From: JANQJA01 sp965267485
GTDB taxonomy: Bacteria > Pseudomonadota > Gammaproteobacteria > Pseudomonadales > Azotimanducaceae
Length of the DNA stretch: 64,000 nt
Assembly: GCA_965267485.1 (NCBI GenBank)
Contig: OZ254080.1
Span: 992,001-1,056,000, forward strand
Reading direction: 5' to 3'
In this document: positions 8,110 through 16,100 of the stretch, in pieces
Layout: each line of letters opens with the position of its first letter
Numbering within the stretch: position 1 is the stretch's first letter
Translations under genes and position numbers: made by a program
The notes under the pieces: generated by a model
Seen by the model: the letters and a program-made list of their open reading frames with translations, nothing else
Database searches by the model: none
Told to the model about the DNA's origin: nothing

Positions 8110-9147
8110 ATGGGAAATATCGCCTTCGAAGTACCTTCGCATCACGCCTCTGACCTGACACCAGATCAGGTGGCGGGCCATCGCGAACGCATCAAGCAAC
8201 TGCTGATCGAGCACGATGCCGCGCTCGTCGCGCACTACTATACGGACAGCCTGATCCAGGAGCTGGCCGAGGAAACCGGTGGCTGCGTCTCCGACTCACT
8301 CGAGATGGCACGATTCGGCAATCGCGTCGGTGCCGGTACGCTCGTCGTTGCCGGCGTCAGGTTCATGGGCGAAACCGCCAAGATCCTGAACCCCGAAAAG
8401 CGCGTGCTGATGCCCACGCTGGAGGCGACCTGTTCGCTCGACCTCGGCTGCCCGGCCGACGAGTTCTCGGCGTTCTGCGATGCGCATCCGGACCGGACCG
8501 TGCTGGTGTATGCCAACACCTCGGCGGCGGTGAAGGCGAGGGCAGACTGGGTCGTGACTTCCAGCAACGCACTTGAAGTCGTCGAGCACCTCATGGATCA
8601 GGGTGAGAAGCTCTTGTGGGCGCCGGACAAGTATCTTGGCGCCTACATCCAGCGGGAAACCGGGGCCGACATGGTGATGTGGGACGGCGCCTGTATTGTT
8701 CACGAGGAGTTCAAGGCGAAGGGACTCATCGACCTGAAGCACGTGCATCCCGATGCCGCGGCCCTCGTTCACCCGGAGTCGCCCGCATCGGTCGTCGAAC
8801 TTGCCGACGTCGTGGGTTCGACGACGCAGCTCATCAAGGCATCGCAGTCCCTGCCCAACCAGAAGTTCATCGTTGCAACTGACAACGGGATCTTCCACAA
8901 GATGCGCATGGCGTCCCCGGAGAAAACGTTCATCGAGGCCCCGACCGCCGGTAATGGCGCGACGTGCCGAAGCTGCGCGCACTGTCCGTGGATGGCAATG
9001 AACGCGCTGGACAATCTGGAACAGACGCTGCGCGACGGTACCAACGAGATTCTGGTCGATCCTGAGATTGCGCAGCGAGCACTGAAGCCGCTCGAGCGGA
9101 TGGTGAACTTCGCCAACGCCGACGAGGCGAGAATCAGGCGCGCCTGA
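8110..9147 (+). CDS. nadA: NadA, quinolinate synthase
   Basis: Iron-sulfur enzyme that condenses iminoaspartate with dihydroxyacetone phosphate to quinolinate in NAD synthesis. The three cluster ligands are visible in TCSLDLGCP, GACIVHEEF and CRSCAHCPWMAMN. The start is set at ATG 8110 because a strong GGGAGG lies 9 bases upstream; the in-frame ATG at 8083 lies inside a TATAAT hexamer. The product is 345 residues, as expected. nadA between a tRNA-Lys and bepA is a conserved arrangement in pseudomonads. Confidence 0.95.
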   Translation: MGNIAFEVPSHHASDLTPDQVAGHRERIKQLLIEHDAALVAHYYTDSLIQELAEETGGCVSDSLEMARFGNRVGAGTLVVAGVRFMGETAKILNPEKRVLMPTLEATCSLDLGCPADEFSAFCDAHPDRTVLVYANTSAAVKARADWVVTSSNALEVVEHLMDQGEKLLWAPDKYLGAYIQRETGADMVMWDGACIVHEEFKAKGLIDLKHVHPDAAALVHPESPASVVELADVVGSTTQLIKASQSLPNQKFIVATDNGIFHKMRMASPEKTFIEAPTAGNGATCRSCAHCPWMAMNALDNLEQTLRDGTNEILVDPEIAQRALKPLERMVNFANADEARIRRA

Positions 9148-10647
9148 TCAGGAGCGGCGGCGCGCCTCGCGTCGCAGCTCGTGGATTTCCTCGATGCGAG
9201 TGCGGATTTTCGCCTTGCGCTGGAAGTTGTCCTCAACCAGCGGCATGGCATAGCCGAGTTGCGCAATGGCCTGGTCGAGATTGCCGACCAGTACGAAATA
9301 TTCCGCGCGCGCCTCGTGCACCCCAACAATATTGTTGGCAAGTCCGTAGGTTTCGGCGAGCAGATACCAGACGTTGACGTCGTTCGGGCGTCTCTCTGCC
9401 AGCGCGACAAGCAGCGGCTCGGCGGCATGCGCCCGGCCGGTCTTCATGAGTAACTCGGCCTTTGCCATCGACAGCGGATAGTTGCGTGGTGAAATGGCGA
9501 GCGCCTCGTCGAGGAGTCGCTCTGCCTCATCGGTGTTGCCCCGTTTCTCCTGCAATTCTGCCTCGGCGAGCGAGAAGGCGATCTTGTTGGGATGCTCTCT
9601 GCGCAGCGACTGAAGCTGCCAGCTCGCGCGATCGTATTGCCCGGTTTCGGTCAGCGCGAGCGCGAGACCGTACTGCGCCGCCGTTCGCCGCACCGGATTC
9701 GGGTCGTCGAGCTCGGCGCGCATCGTGTCGACGGCGACGTCGATCGACCGTGCCGAGTACACCCGTACCCGGTTCCGCATCAGCTGATAATCGAGATCCA
9801 GCGGCCAGGAGCGTTCCGGATACTGGGCGGCCTGATTGTAGGAATCGGCGATACGGTCCTTGGTGACGGGGTGTGTCAGCAGAAACTCCGGAATGTTGCT
9901 GCCCTGAAAGCGGTTGGCACGGGACAGCCGCTCGAACATGTAGGCCATGGCTCGGGGGTCCATATCCGCTCGCGCGAGGGTTCGAATGCCGACGCGGTCG
10001 GCCTCTGCCTCGCGGCCCCGCGAGTAGCGCAGCATGTTGCTCTGGGAGGCTGCCTGACCGGCGGTAATCGCGGCCATGCCGGCGTCACCGGCACCGGTTG
10101 CGATCAGCAGCACACCGGCGAGCATGCCCGCGAGACTTGGCAACGATGCCTGACGGCCGGCCTCGCTCTGTCGTGCATAGTGGCGTTGCGACAGGTGCGC
10201 GAGCTCGTGGGCGAGAATCGCCGAGATCTGGTTGCGGGTCTCAGCCTGCGCGAACAGACCGTCGTGGACACCGATGATGCCGCCCGGTGCGGCGAATGCG
10301 TTGATGGCGTCGGCATCGATGATCACGATGTCGAGGCGGCGATCCTGAAGCTCGCTGTTGAGGGCGAGTTCATAGCACAGGAGCTCAATGTACTCCTGTA
10401 ACAGGGGATCGTTGATGAGCGGCGCCTGTGCACGCACCGCGCGCAGAAACTCCTGGCCCAGCGCCCGTTCCTGTTCGATGGAGATGAGCGCCGACGTGCG
10501 GTCGCCGAGACTGGGGAGCGCGTTCGTCTCGGCACGCGCCGGCAGCGAGACCAGAAGGCATGCCAGCAGACACGCCACCAGACGCTCTGCAAGACGCTCT
10601 ACAAGAGATGGTCGCCAGTGACGTTGGGCGAATTGGAAGAAACCCAT
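9148..10647 (-). CDS. bepA: BepA-like M48 periplasmic metallopeptidase/chaperone
   Basis: Periplasmic zinc protease that assists or degrades outer-membrane proteins such as LptD at the BAM complex. The 499 residues begin with an N-terminal signal segment (LVACLLACLLVSLPARAE). The M48 catalytic motif HELAHLSQRH follows, with the third zinc ligand Glu in GREAEADRVG, and the C-terminal half is a TPR array of about 200 residues. The start at 10647 (MGFFQFAQ) is chosen over an ATG 30 bases upstream. It is convergent with nadA (stops adjacent) and divergent from tusA-perM; bepA beside perM also occurs in E. coli. Confidence 0.9.
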   Translation of the reverse strand: MGFFQFAQRHWRPSLVERLAERLVACLLACLLVSLPARAETNALPSLGDRTSALISIEQERALGQEFLRAVRAQAPLINDPLLQEYIELLCYELALNSELQDRRLDIVIIDADAINAFAAPGGIIGVHDGLFAQAETRNQISAILAHELAHLSQRHYARQSEAGRQASLPSLAGMLAGVLLIATGAGDAGMAAITAGQAASQSNMLRYSRGREAEADRVGIRTLARADMDPRAMAYMFERLSRANRFQGSNIPEFLLTHPVTKDRIADSYNQAAQYPERSWPLDLDYQLMRNRVRVYSARSIDVAVDTMRAELDDPNPVRRTAAQYGLALALTETGQYDRASWQLQSLRREHPNKIAFSLAEAELQEKRGNTDEAERLLDEALAISPRNYPLSMAKAELLMKTGRAHAAEPLLVALAERRPNDVNVWYLLAETYGLANNIVGVHEARAEYFVLVGNLDQAIAQLGYAMPLVEDNFQRKAKIRTRIEEIHELRREARRRS

Positions 10648-10714
10648 GGAATTGATAGTACCGCGATCAGACACCAATTAAGACCTTGTCGGCGCACCCG
10701 TGTTCCCGCGTGCG

Positions 10715-10720
10715 TATAAT
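10715..10720 (+). promoter_or_regulatory. TATAAT -10 element just before tusA
   Basis: A perfect -10 hexamer within TGCGTATAAT ends 6 bases before the tusA ATG, so the transcript would begin at or within a base or two of the start codon. No good -35 hexamer is seen at 16-18 bases. This suggests a leaderless tusA mRNA. Confidence 0.45.
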
Positions 10721-10726
10721 GCCCCC

Positions 10727-10963
10727 ATGAACGATATAACGATTGACGAGACCGTCGATGCCAGCGGGCTGAACTGCCCCCTGCCGCTGCTGAAGGCCAA
10801 ACAGAGCCTCAACAGGCTGGAGTCCGGCATGGTATTGCGGCTGATCTGTACCGACCCCGGCTCCGTCCGCGATTTCGATGTCTTCTCGAAGCAGAGCGGC
10901 CACACCCTGCTCGAATCCGGCGAGACTGATGGCACCTACACCTACCTGATTCGCAAGTCCTGA
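10727..10963 (+). CDS. tusA: TusA-family sulfur carrier protein
   Basis: Small cytoplasmic sulfur-relay protein of 78 residues. The catalytic cysteine lies in the diagnostic motif LNCPLPLLKAK (Cys-Pro-x-Pro). The family passes persulfide sulfur from IscS-type desulfurases to tRNA thiolation or molybdenum cofactor pathways. The ATG at 10727 is used rather than an upstream in-frame ATG because a perfect TATAAT ends 6 bases before it. It lies 13 bases before perM and divergent from bepA, the same neighbourhood as in Pseudomonas. Confidence 0.88.
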   Translation: MNDITIDETVDASGLNCPLPLLKAKQSLNRLESGMVLRLICTDPGSVRDFDVFSKQSGHTLLESGETDGTYTYLIRKS

Positions 10964-10976
10964 GCGATGTCGCGAC

Positions 10977-12068
10977 ATGTTTGAAGTCGTTCGACGGTGG
11001 ATAGACCGATTCCTGTCGGATGAGGAAGCCATTCTGCTGGGCGTGCTGCTGATCGCAGCGACCGTCGTCATTGTCACGATGGGCAGGATTCTGGCGCCGC
11101 TTCTGACCGGCATTGTGCTTTCCTACGTGATGCAGGGAACGATCCGTCGGTTCATGCGACTCAGCATGCCCAAGGCGCTGGCGGTCTGGTGCACGTTCCT
11201 GCTGTTCATGGGTGGCTTCGTCACGATTCTCTTCTTCGTCATCCCGCGCGTCTGGCGACAGATGCAGCGACTCTTCGAGGAATTGCCCGCCATGGCGAGT
11301 GAACTCGAAGTCCTGCTGAATGAATTGCCGGCGCGATATCCGCGGTTTCTGTCGGAGCAGATGGTGACCAGCTGGACTGACCTCATCACCGCAGAGGTCG
11401 GCGAAATTGGCCAGTGGCTCGTTTCGGTCTCGATTTCGCAGCTGCCCTTCATGCTGACACTCGCGGTCTACATCATGCTGGTGCCAATCGTCGTGTTCTT
11501 CCTGCTGAAGGATCAGGATGCAATCCTCGAGTGGTGCCGGGGATTCCTGCCGAAGCAGCGTCCACTGCTCGACCGCCTTGGCCATGAGATGAACGGACAG
11601 ATGGCGAACTACATTCGGGGCAAGGTGCTGGAAATATTCCTTGCCGGGTTCGCCACCTATGTCTGCTTCGAGGTCTTCGGGCTCGACTATGCCGCGCTGC
11701 TGGCATTTCTCGTCGGGCTCTCGGTCGTCATTCCCTACGTTGGTGTGATTGCCGTGACCATCCCGGTGACGATCATCGCCTACATGCAGTTCGGGCTGAG
11801 TCCTGAGTTCCTCTATCTCATGGTGGCCTACGCCGTGATTCAGGCGATCGACGGGTTCATCGTCGTGCCGCTCCTGTTCTCGGAAGCCAACAACCTGCAC
11901 CCGATTGCGATCATTACCGCGATTCTCGTGTTTGGCAGCTGGTGGGGGCTCTGGGGCGTATTCTTTGCGATTCCGCTCGCGACGCTGATCAAGGCCGTGA
12001 TGAACGCCTGGCCGCAGTCGATTCTGGGCCCGCCGGAGCCGCCGGCAGACGCCTCAGAGACTGCCTGA
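10977..12068 (+). CDS. perM: PerM-like AI-2E family transporter/permease
   Basis: Inner-membrane protein of 363 residues from the AI-2E transporter (PerM/YfgO) family. Hydrophobic segments cluster at about residues 20-60, 75-105, 150-180 and 215-340, with a longer cytosolic stretch of charged helices (VWRQMQRLFEELP...) between. The C-terminal core DYAALLAFLVGLSVVIPYVGV is characteristic of the family. Its substrate is not established; the bepA-tusA-perM grouping suggests an envelope role. It begins 13 bases after tusA and is probably cotranscribed with it. Confidence 0.85.
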   Translation: MFEVVRRWIDRFLSDEEAILLGVLLIAATVVIVTMGRILAPLLTGIVLSYVMQGTIRRFMRLSMPKALAVWCTFLLFMGGFVTILFFVIPRVWRQMQRLFEELPAMASELEVLLNELPARYPRFLSEQMVTSWTDLITAEVGEIGQWLVSVSISQLPFMLTLAVYIMLVPIVVFFLLKDQDAILEWCRGFLPKQRPLLDRLGHEMNGQMANYIRGKVLEIFLAGFATYVCFEVFGLDYAALLAFLVGLSVVIPYVGVIAVTIPVTIIAYMQFGLSPEFLYLMVAYAVIQAIDGFIVVPLLFSEANNLHPIAIITAILVFGSWWGLWGVFFAIPLATLIKAVMNAWPQSILGPPEPPADASETA

Positions 12069-12102
12069 GCGGCCGCCGTGAGTTGTTGTGATCGGAGTGC
12101 CG

Positions 12103-12130
12103 GGTCAGTAAGATTGACCGCTTATTTTTT
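12103..12130 (+). terminator. Possible intrinsic terminator after perM
   Basis: A 5-base stem GGTCA/TGACC with a 7-base loop is followed by GCTTATTTTTT. The stem is short, so it is a weak candidate, but it lies in the 77-base gap between perM and dapA where a terminator would be expected. Confidence 0.35.
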
Positions 12131-12145
12131 CGCTCTCCCCGACTC

Positions 12146-13024
12146 ATGATTACCGGCTCCATTGTTGCGCTCGTGACCCCGATGCTGGACGGTGGCGACG
12201 TCGATTTCGACGCGCTGTCCTCGCTCGTGGAATGGCATATTTCGGAAGGGACCGACGGCATCGTTCCAGTGGGAACGACCGGCGAGTCCGCCACGCTGTC
12301 TTCGACGGAGCACTGCGCGGTCATGAAACACGTGATCGATCTGGTTGCCGGGCGCATTCCGGTGATCGCAGGTACGGGCTCCAACTCGACCCGTGAAGCG
12401 ATCGAGTTCACGGCCGAGGCGAAAGCGATGGGTGCGGATGCGTGCCTGCTGGTGACGCCGTACTACAACAAGCCGACCCAGGAAGGGCTGTACCAGCATC
12501 ATCTCGCCATCGCCAGGGCGGTCGATCTGCCGCAGGTGCTTTACAACGTGCCGGGCCGAACGGCCTGCGACATGCTGCCCGAAACGGTGGCGCGGCTGGC
12601 GAAGCTCGACCAGGTCATCGCGATCAAGGAAGCGACCGCTGACCTGAACCGGACGCTGGAGATTCTTGAACTTTGCGGCAATGATCTGGTCGTTTATTCC
12701 GGAGACGATGCAACGGCGGTAGACCTCATGCTAGGTGGTGCGAAAGGAACAATCAGCGTGACGGCGAACGTCGCGCCGGCAAAGATGCATGCGGTGTGCG
12801 AAGCCGCCGTGGCGGGTGACGCCGGCAAGGCACGCTCGCTGAACGAAGCGTTGCTCGGCCTGCATACCGGTCTGTTCGTCGAGGCAAATCCGATTCCGGT
12901 GAAGTGGGCGCTCGCGCAAATGGGCAAGATTGGCCCCGAGATTCGTCTCCCGCTGACGCCGCTTTCTGCCCAGTACCATGATGCGGTTCGCGCCGCCATG
13001 AAGCAGGCGGGCATCGACGCATGA
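12146..13024 (+). CDS. dapA: DapA, 4-hydroxy-tetrahydrodipicolinate synthase
   Basis: Condenses pyruvate with aspartate semialdehyde, the first committed step of the lysine/diaminopimelate pathway. The 292-residue TIM-barrel protein shows the Schiff-base lysine at Lys161 in VIAIKEAT, the proton-relay tyrosine at Tyr133 (LYNVPGRT), and the GTTGESATL signature near the N-terminus. No clear Shine-Dalgarno precedes the ATG. The stop overlaps the start of bamC (ATGATG), so the two are coupled as in many gammaproteobacteria. Confidence 0.97.
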   Translation: MITGSIVALVTPMLDGGDVDFDALSSLVEWHISEGTDGIVPVGTTGESATLSSTEHCAVMKHVIDLVAGRIPVIAGTGSNSTREAIEFTAEAKAMGADACLLVTPYYNKPTQEGLYQHHLAIARAVDLPQVLYNVPGRTACDMLPETVARLAKLDQVIAIKEATADLNRTLEILELCGNDLVVYSGDDATAVDLMLGGAKGTISVTANVAPAKMHAVCEAAVAGDAGKARSLNEALLGLHTGLFVEANPIPVKWALAQMGKIGPEIRLPLTPLSAQYHDAVRAAMKQAGIDA

Positions 13025-14109
13025 TGCGTGTTTTCGCTCTCGTGACCCTCGCGGCGCTGCTCCCCGGCTGTGCCTGGATCGGCCTTGAATCCAGTACCGA
13101 CGACTATCTCGAAGCGTCGAGTATCGAGCGCGTGAAGATTCCCGACGGTCTGGATGAGCCGGTTTTTGAGGATGCCCTGGTGATTCCTAACGTCCTCGAC
13201 CCGCGCCAGATTGCTGGCCAGAAAGTTGACCTTGGACTCCCCGAGGCGCTCAGCACGAATTTCGGCGTTGACCAGATCGTCATCAAGCGGCTCGAAGAAG
13301 ATCGCTGGGTGTTCGTCGACAGTCCGGCGGCCATGGTCTGGCCGAAGGTTCGCGCTTTCTTTGCATCCAATCGCATCCCGCTGCAGTACGCCGACCCGGC
13401 GCGCGGCGAGATGCAGACCGAGTGGCTGCCGGGTGACGGCCCCGACGCGGAGGCGATCTTCGAGGCGATCAAGCGCGATGTCGCCGGCGCGACGGCGCGG
13501 ACCCGGCACCAGTTCCGAATCCGGCTCGAGTCGGGTATCCGGCCGGGCAGCACCGAGATCTACATCGAACACAAGAGCCTGCCAACGGGCGGCATGATCC
13601 GGACGGATGTCGAGTATGACGGCGAGTCCGATGACGACGACATGGAACGGGTACTGCTGACTGACGTCGCCTACTACCTTGGCGAGAACATCAATACGCA
13701 GCCGGCGTTCTCGGCCATGGCCAGCACTGTCGGTGGCGGTCAGAAGGCAGAACTCGTGCCGGACAACACACGACCCGTGCTCAAGTACCGGCTCTCGTTC
13801 GAGCGTGCCTGGGCCACTGTCGGCAATGCGCTCGAGGATGCCCGTATCGACGTCGAGGACCTCGACCGGTCGTCGGCGACCTACTACGTCTACTACGACG
13901 ATCAGGAAGTGCGTGAACCGGGCTTCTTCGGCCGGCTGTTTGGCGGGAGCGAAGAGGAACGAGCACCCGGCGCAGCACACCGGTATGAGGTGCGACTCAA
14001 CAATCAGGACAACGAGGTTCACGTGACGGTCATGAGCGACGCCGAAACGCTGGCCAACGCGCTGATTGCCGAGAAGCTCCTCAAGATCATCAAGCAATAC
14101 TCCACCTGA
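13021..14109 (+). CDS. bamC: BamC, outer-membrane assembly lipoprotein
   Basis: Lipoprotein component of the BAM complex that inserts beta-barrel proteins in the outer membrane. The lipobox is LLPGC at residues 13-17 of a 362-residue product. A flexible N-terminal stretch, which binds BamD in E. coli, is followed by two helix-grip domains of about 100 residues each (about residues 95-220 and 250-360). An acidic patch DDDD lies between them. The start overlaps dapA by four bases. dapA-bamC-MBL hydrolase is a conserved order; purC, which normally follows, is not here. Confidence 0.9.
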   Translation: MMRVFALVTLAALLPGCAWIGLESSTDDYLEASSIERVKIPDGLDEPVFEDALVIPNVLDPRQIAGQKVDLGLPEALSTNFGVDQIVIKRLEEDRWVFVDSPAAMVWPKVRAFFASNRIPLQYADPARGEMQTEWLPGDGPDAEAIFEAIKRDVAGATARTRHQFRIRLESGIRPGSTEIYIEHKSLPTGGMIRTDVEYDGESDDDDMERVLLTDVAYYLGENINTQPAFSAMASTVGGGQKAELVPDNTRPVLKYRLSFERAWATVGNALEDARIDVEDLDRSSATYYVYYDDQEVREPGFFGRLFGGSEEERAPGAAHRYEVRLNNQDNEVHVTVMSDAETLANALIAEKLLKIIKQYST

Positions 14110-14131
14110 GCCGAACGCACGGCATGACGAC

Positions 14132-14893
14132 ATGCGAATAGCGTCCCTCGGTAGCGGCAGTCGCGGCAACGCGACGCTGATCGAGGACGGCGACACCTGT
14201 GTGCTGATCGACCTCGGTTTCTCCCTCAAGGAAACCGTCAGCAGGTTACGTCGCGCCGGCAGGGAGCCCGAGGACATCAGCGCGATTCTGGTGACCCACG
14301 AGCACGCCGATCACATTCACGGGGTAGCCCCCTTTGCCCGCAAGTTCGGAACGCCGGTCTACATGACGCCGGGCACATTCCACGGGCACACCAAGGGCAA
14401 TATTCCGAAGCTGCACCGGGTGAACTGTCATCGCGGCTTTCGCGTCGGCAGCCTCGGCATCGAACCGGTACCGGTGCCGCACGATGCGCGCGAGCCCTGC
14501 CAGTACATTGTTTCAAAGGGCGGGCACCGCGTTGGTGTCCTGACAGACCTCGGACATATCACGCCCTACGTACAGGAGCGCTATCGCGATTGCGACGCGC
14601 TGCTGCTCGAGTGCAATCACGATGTGGACATGCTGGCCGAAGGGCCCTACCCCGTATCGCTGAAGCGGCGGGTCGGGGGCATCCACGGCCACCTCAACAA
14701 CGGGCAGTCGGCGTCGCTGGTCAGCGGCATCGAACTTGCCCGACTGCAGCACCTCATCGTTTGTCACATCAGCGAGCAGAACAACCGGCCGGATCTCGCG
14801 GTGGATGCGCTGCAGCCCGCGCTGGACCGTTGGAGCGGTACGTTGCACGTGGCCGAGCAGCAGCTCGGTTTCGACTGGATCGGGCTCGACTGA
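14132..14893 (+). CDS. YycJ/WalJ-like MBL-fold metallohydrolase
   Basis: Metallo-beta-lactamase fold hydrolase of 253 residues. The metal site HEHADHIHGV is clear, along with the N-terminal SLGSGSRGNATLIE typical of the YycJ group, a second ligand region VLTDLGH, and a C-terminal GHLNN and VCHISEQNN. Members are predicted nucleases or phosphodiesterases; some are proposed to act in DNA repair or replication coordination. The start at ATG 14132 fits the family, and the longer in-frame extension overlaps bamC. It is immediately followed by a LexA-type operator region. Confidence 0.82.
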   Translation: MRIASLGSGSRGNATLIEDGDTCVLIDLGFSLKETVSRLRRAGREPEDISAILVTHEHADHIHGVAPFARKFGTPVYMTPGTFHGHTKGNIPKLHRVNCHRGFRVGSLGIEPVPVPHDAREPCQYIVSKGGHRVGVLTDLGHITPYVQERYRDCDALLLECNHDVDMLAEGPYPVSLKRRVGGIHGHLNNGQSASLVSGIELARLQHLIVCHISEQNNRPDLAVDALQPALDRWSGTLHVAEQQLGFDWIGLD

Positions 14894-14904
14894 AAAGGCT
14901 TGCG

Positions 14905-14962
14905 GACTGCTTTTTTATACAGTACTGTACGAATCCTCAGTCAACTGGACAGAAGTACAGCA
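14905..14962 (+). promoter_or_regulatory. Three tandem LexA-type operator boxes
   Basis: Three CTG-N10-CAG cores lie end to end: 14905-14924 (GACTGCTTTTTTATACAGTA), 14923-14942 (TACTGTACGAATCCTCAGTC) and 14943-14962 (AACTGGACAGAAGTACAGCA). Core starts are 18 and 20 bases apart and the last box ends 2 bases before the ATG at 14965. The E. coli consensus is TACTGTATATATATACAGTA. A possible promoter is TTGCGG (14900-14905) with a 17-base spacer to TACTGT (14923-14928), so LexA bound here would cover the promoter. Confidence 0.68.
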
Positions 14963-14964
14963 CA

Positions 14965-15117
14965 ATGAAGATCCGTCATATCCGCTCTCTCGACGTCTGG
15001 CTCCTCAGCAAAGGCAACCGTGTGCTTTACCGTGGCAAGGACAACCCGTGGCGAAGCCCGCGCGTGATCGCCGCCGCCCTGCGCCGGGACGGCAAGGTCG
15101 CCGCCATCGCTGCCTGA
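14965..15117 (+). CDS. Small basic protein (50 aa), probably SOS-induced
   Basis: Unrecognised protein of 50 residues beginning MKIRHIRSLDVWLLSKG, with about 12 Lys/Arg against 3 Asp, two Trp, and a C-terminal Ala-rich end. There is no clear membrane segment and no cysteine. It begins two bases after the last of three tandem LexA-type boxes and has no evident Shine-Dalgarno, and a hairpin follows about 28 bases after its stop. The frame is also open upstream into the hydrolase gene, but the operator position argues for the ATG at 14965. A role in the DNA-damage response is an inference from the operator only. Confidence 0.55.
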   Translation: MKIRHIRSLDVWLLSKGNRVLYRGKDNPWRSPRVIAAALRRDGKVAAIAA

Positions 15118-15144
15118 GGCCGCCCTTAAAAACCGCGCGCCGAA

Positions 15145-15167
15145 AAGGTAGGCTACGCCTTCTTTTT
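15145..15167 (+). terminator. Possible terminator after the small SOS ORF
   Basis: AAGG-T-AGGC-TAC-GCCT-T-CTTT forms an imperfect stem with the T-rich run TTCTTTTTC overlapping its 3' side. It lies between the small ORF and the cnoX-like gene. The stem is short with one mismatch, so support is moderate. Confidence 0.35.
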
Positions 15168-15187
15168 CAAGCGTGAAATACGGATTC

Positions 15188-16036
15188 ATGGACGCACCCA
15201 ACGTCGTTGAGATATCGGCCCAGAACTTCCAGACCGAGGTCGTAGACAAATCCAAACAGGTTCCGGTCCTGCTGGAATTCTATGCCGAGGAGGCAGAAGA
15301 GAGCCGCCAGCTGGCGCCGCTGCTGCAGCGGCTGGCCGGTGAGTATGGTGGCAAGTTCGCGCTGGCGCGCGTGAATATTCGCGAGAACCAGCAGCTCGTG
15401 CAGCAGCTTCAGATCCGAACGCTGCCGACGATCAAGATCATCTTCCAGGGCCAGATGGCCGACAACCTTGAGGGTCCCCAGGAGGAGGCGCGCCTGCGGC
15501 AGATTCTCGACCAGCTCACCATGAGTCCGATCGAGATGATCCGTGGCCAGGTTGATGAACTGCTCGCGCAGGGCCAGCGGGGTGTTGCGATACAGCTCCT
15601 GCAGCAGGCCATCTCGCAGGAACCAAACAATCATGCGCTCAAGGCCGAGCTCGCGGATCTTCTGGTGATGGAGAGCCGGATCGACGAGGCGCGCCAGATC
15701 CTTGCTGCGCTGCCCGAGGACACCGAGGGGCTGTCGAAGCCGAAGAACCGGATTGCCTTCATTGAAATGGCGCAGTCGCTGCCGTCCCTCGAGGAACTGT
15801 CAGCCGCCGTCGAATCAGCGAGCGACCCGGGTCCGCGGATTGATCTCGCCGTGCGTCTGGTGGCCGACGACAGGATGGAACAGGCGCTCGAGCATCTGCT
15901 GGAAGCGATGAAACAGGATCGCACGCATGATGACGAGCGGGCCCGCAAGACCATGATCATGGTGTTCGATCTGCTCGGCAAGGGGAACGAACTCGCAACG
16001 GCCTATCGCCGCAAGATGTTCACATTCCTGCACTAG
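15188..16036 (+). CDS. cnoX: CnoX/YbbN-like thioredoxin-TPR protein lacking active-site cysteines
   Basis: An N-terminal thioredoxin fold (residues about 1-105, with the cis-Pro signature TLPTIKIIF) is joined to C-terminal TPR-like helices (about 120-282). In E. coli CnoX is a holdase-type chaperedoxin that protects proteins from hypochlorous acid and hands them to GroEL. Here the WCxxC or SxxC site is replaced by FYAEEAEESRQLAP, with no cysteine, so it can only act as a chaperone or adaptor, not in redox chemistry. The ATG at 15188 is preferred to a GTG 15 bases upstream. The 282-residue length is close to the family norm. Confidence 0.82.
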   Translation: MDAPNVVEISAQNFQTEVVDKSKQVPVLLEFYAEEAEESRQLAPLLQRLAGEYGGKFALARVNIRENQQLVQQLQIRTLPTIKIIFQGQMADNLEGPQEEARLRQILDQLTMSPIEMIRGQVDELLAQGQRGVAIQLLQQAISQEPNNHALKAELADLLVMESRIDEARQILAALPEDTEGLSKPKNRIAFIEMAQSLPSLEELSAAVESASDPGPRIDLAVRLVADDRMEQALEHLLEAMKQDRTHDDERARKTMIMVFDLLGKGNELATAYRRKMFTFLH

Positions 16037-16050
16037 CGACGCTGTTCGAG

Positions 16051-16070
16051 GGCTGTATGTAGATACAGGA
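16051..16070 (+). promoter_or_regulatory. LexA-type operator before rmuC
   Basis: GGCTGTATGTAGATACAGGA contains CTGT-N8-ACAG with perfect half-site symmetry (CTGTAT/ATACAG). It lies 14 bases after the cnoX-like stop and 31 bases before the rmuC ATG. A TAGGAT at 16077-16082 could be a -10 element. Confidence 0.65.
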
Positions 16071-16100
16071 CTCTGCTAGGATGATGGGGTCAGATCTTGA

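Noticed and set aside
12694..14277. Long antisense ORF (527 codons) opposite dapA and bamC
   Set aside because: It mirrors two well-recognised genes, has no recognisable domain, and such antisense frames are expected in GC-rich DNA.
14590..14964. Longer form of the small SOS ORF reaching into the YycJ-like gene
   Set aside because: The LexA boxes sit directly before ATG 14965 and the extra residues are an out-of-frame shadow.
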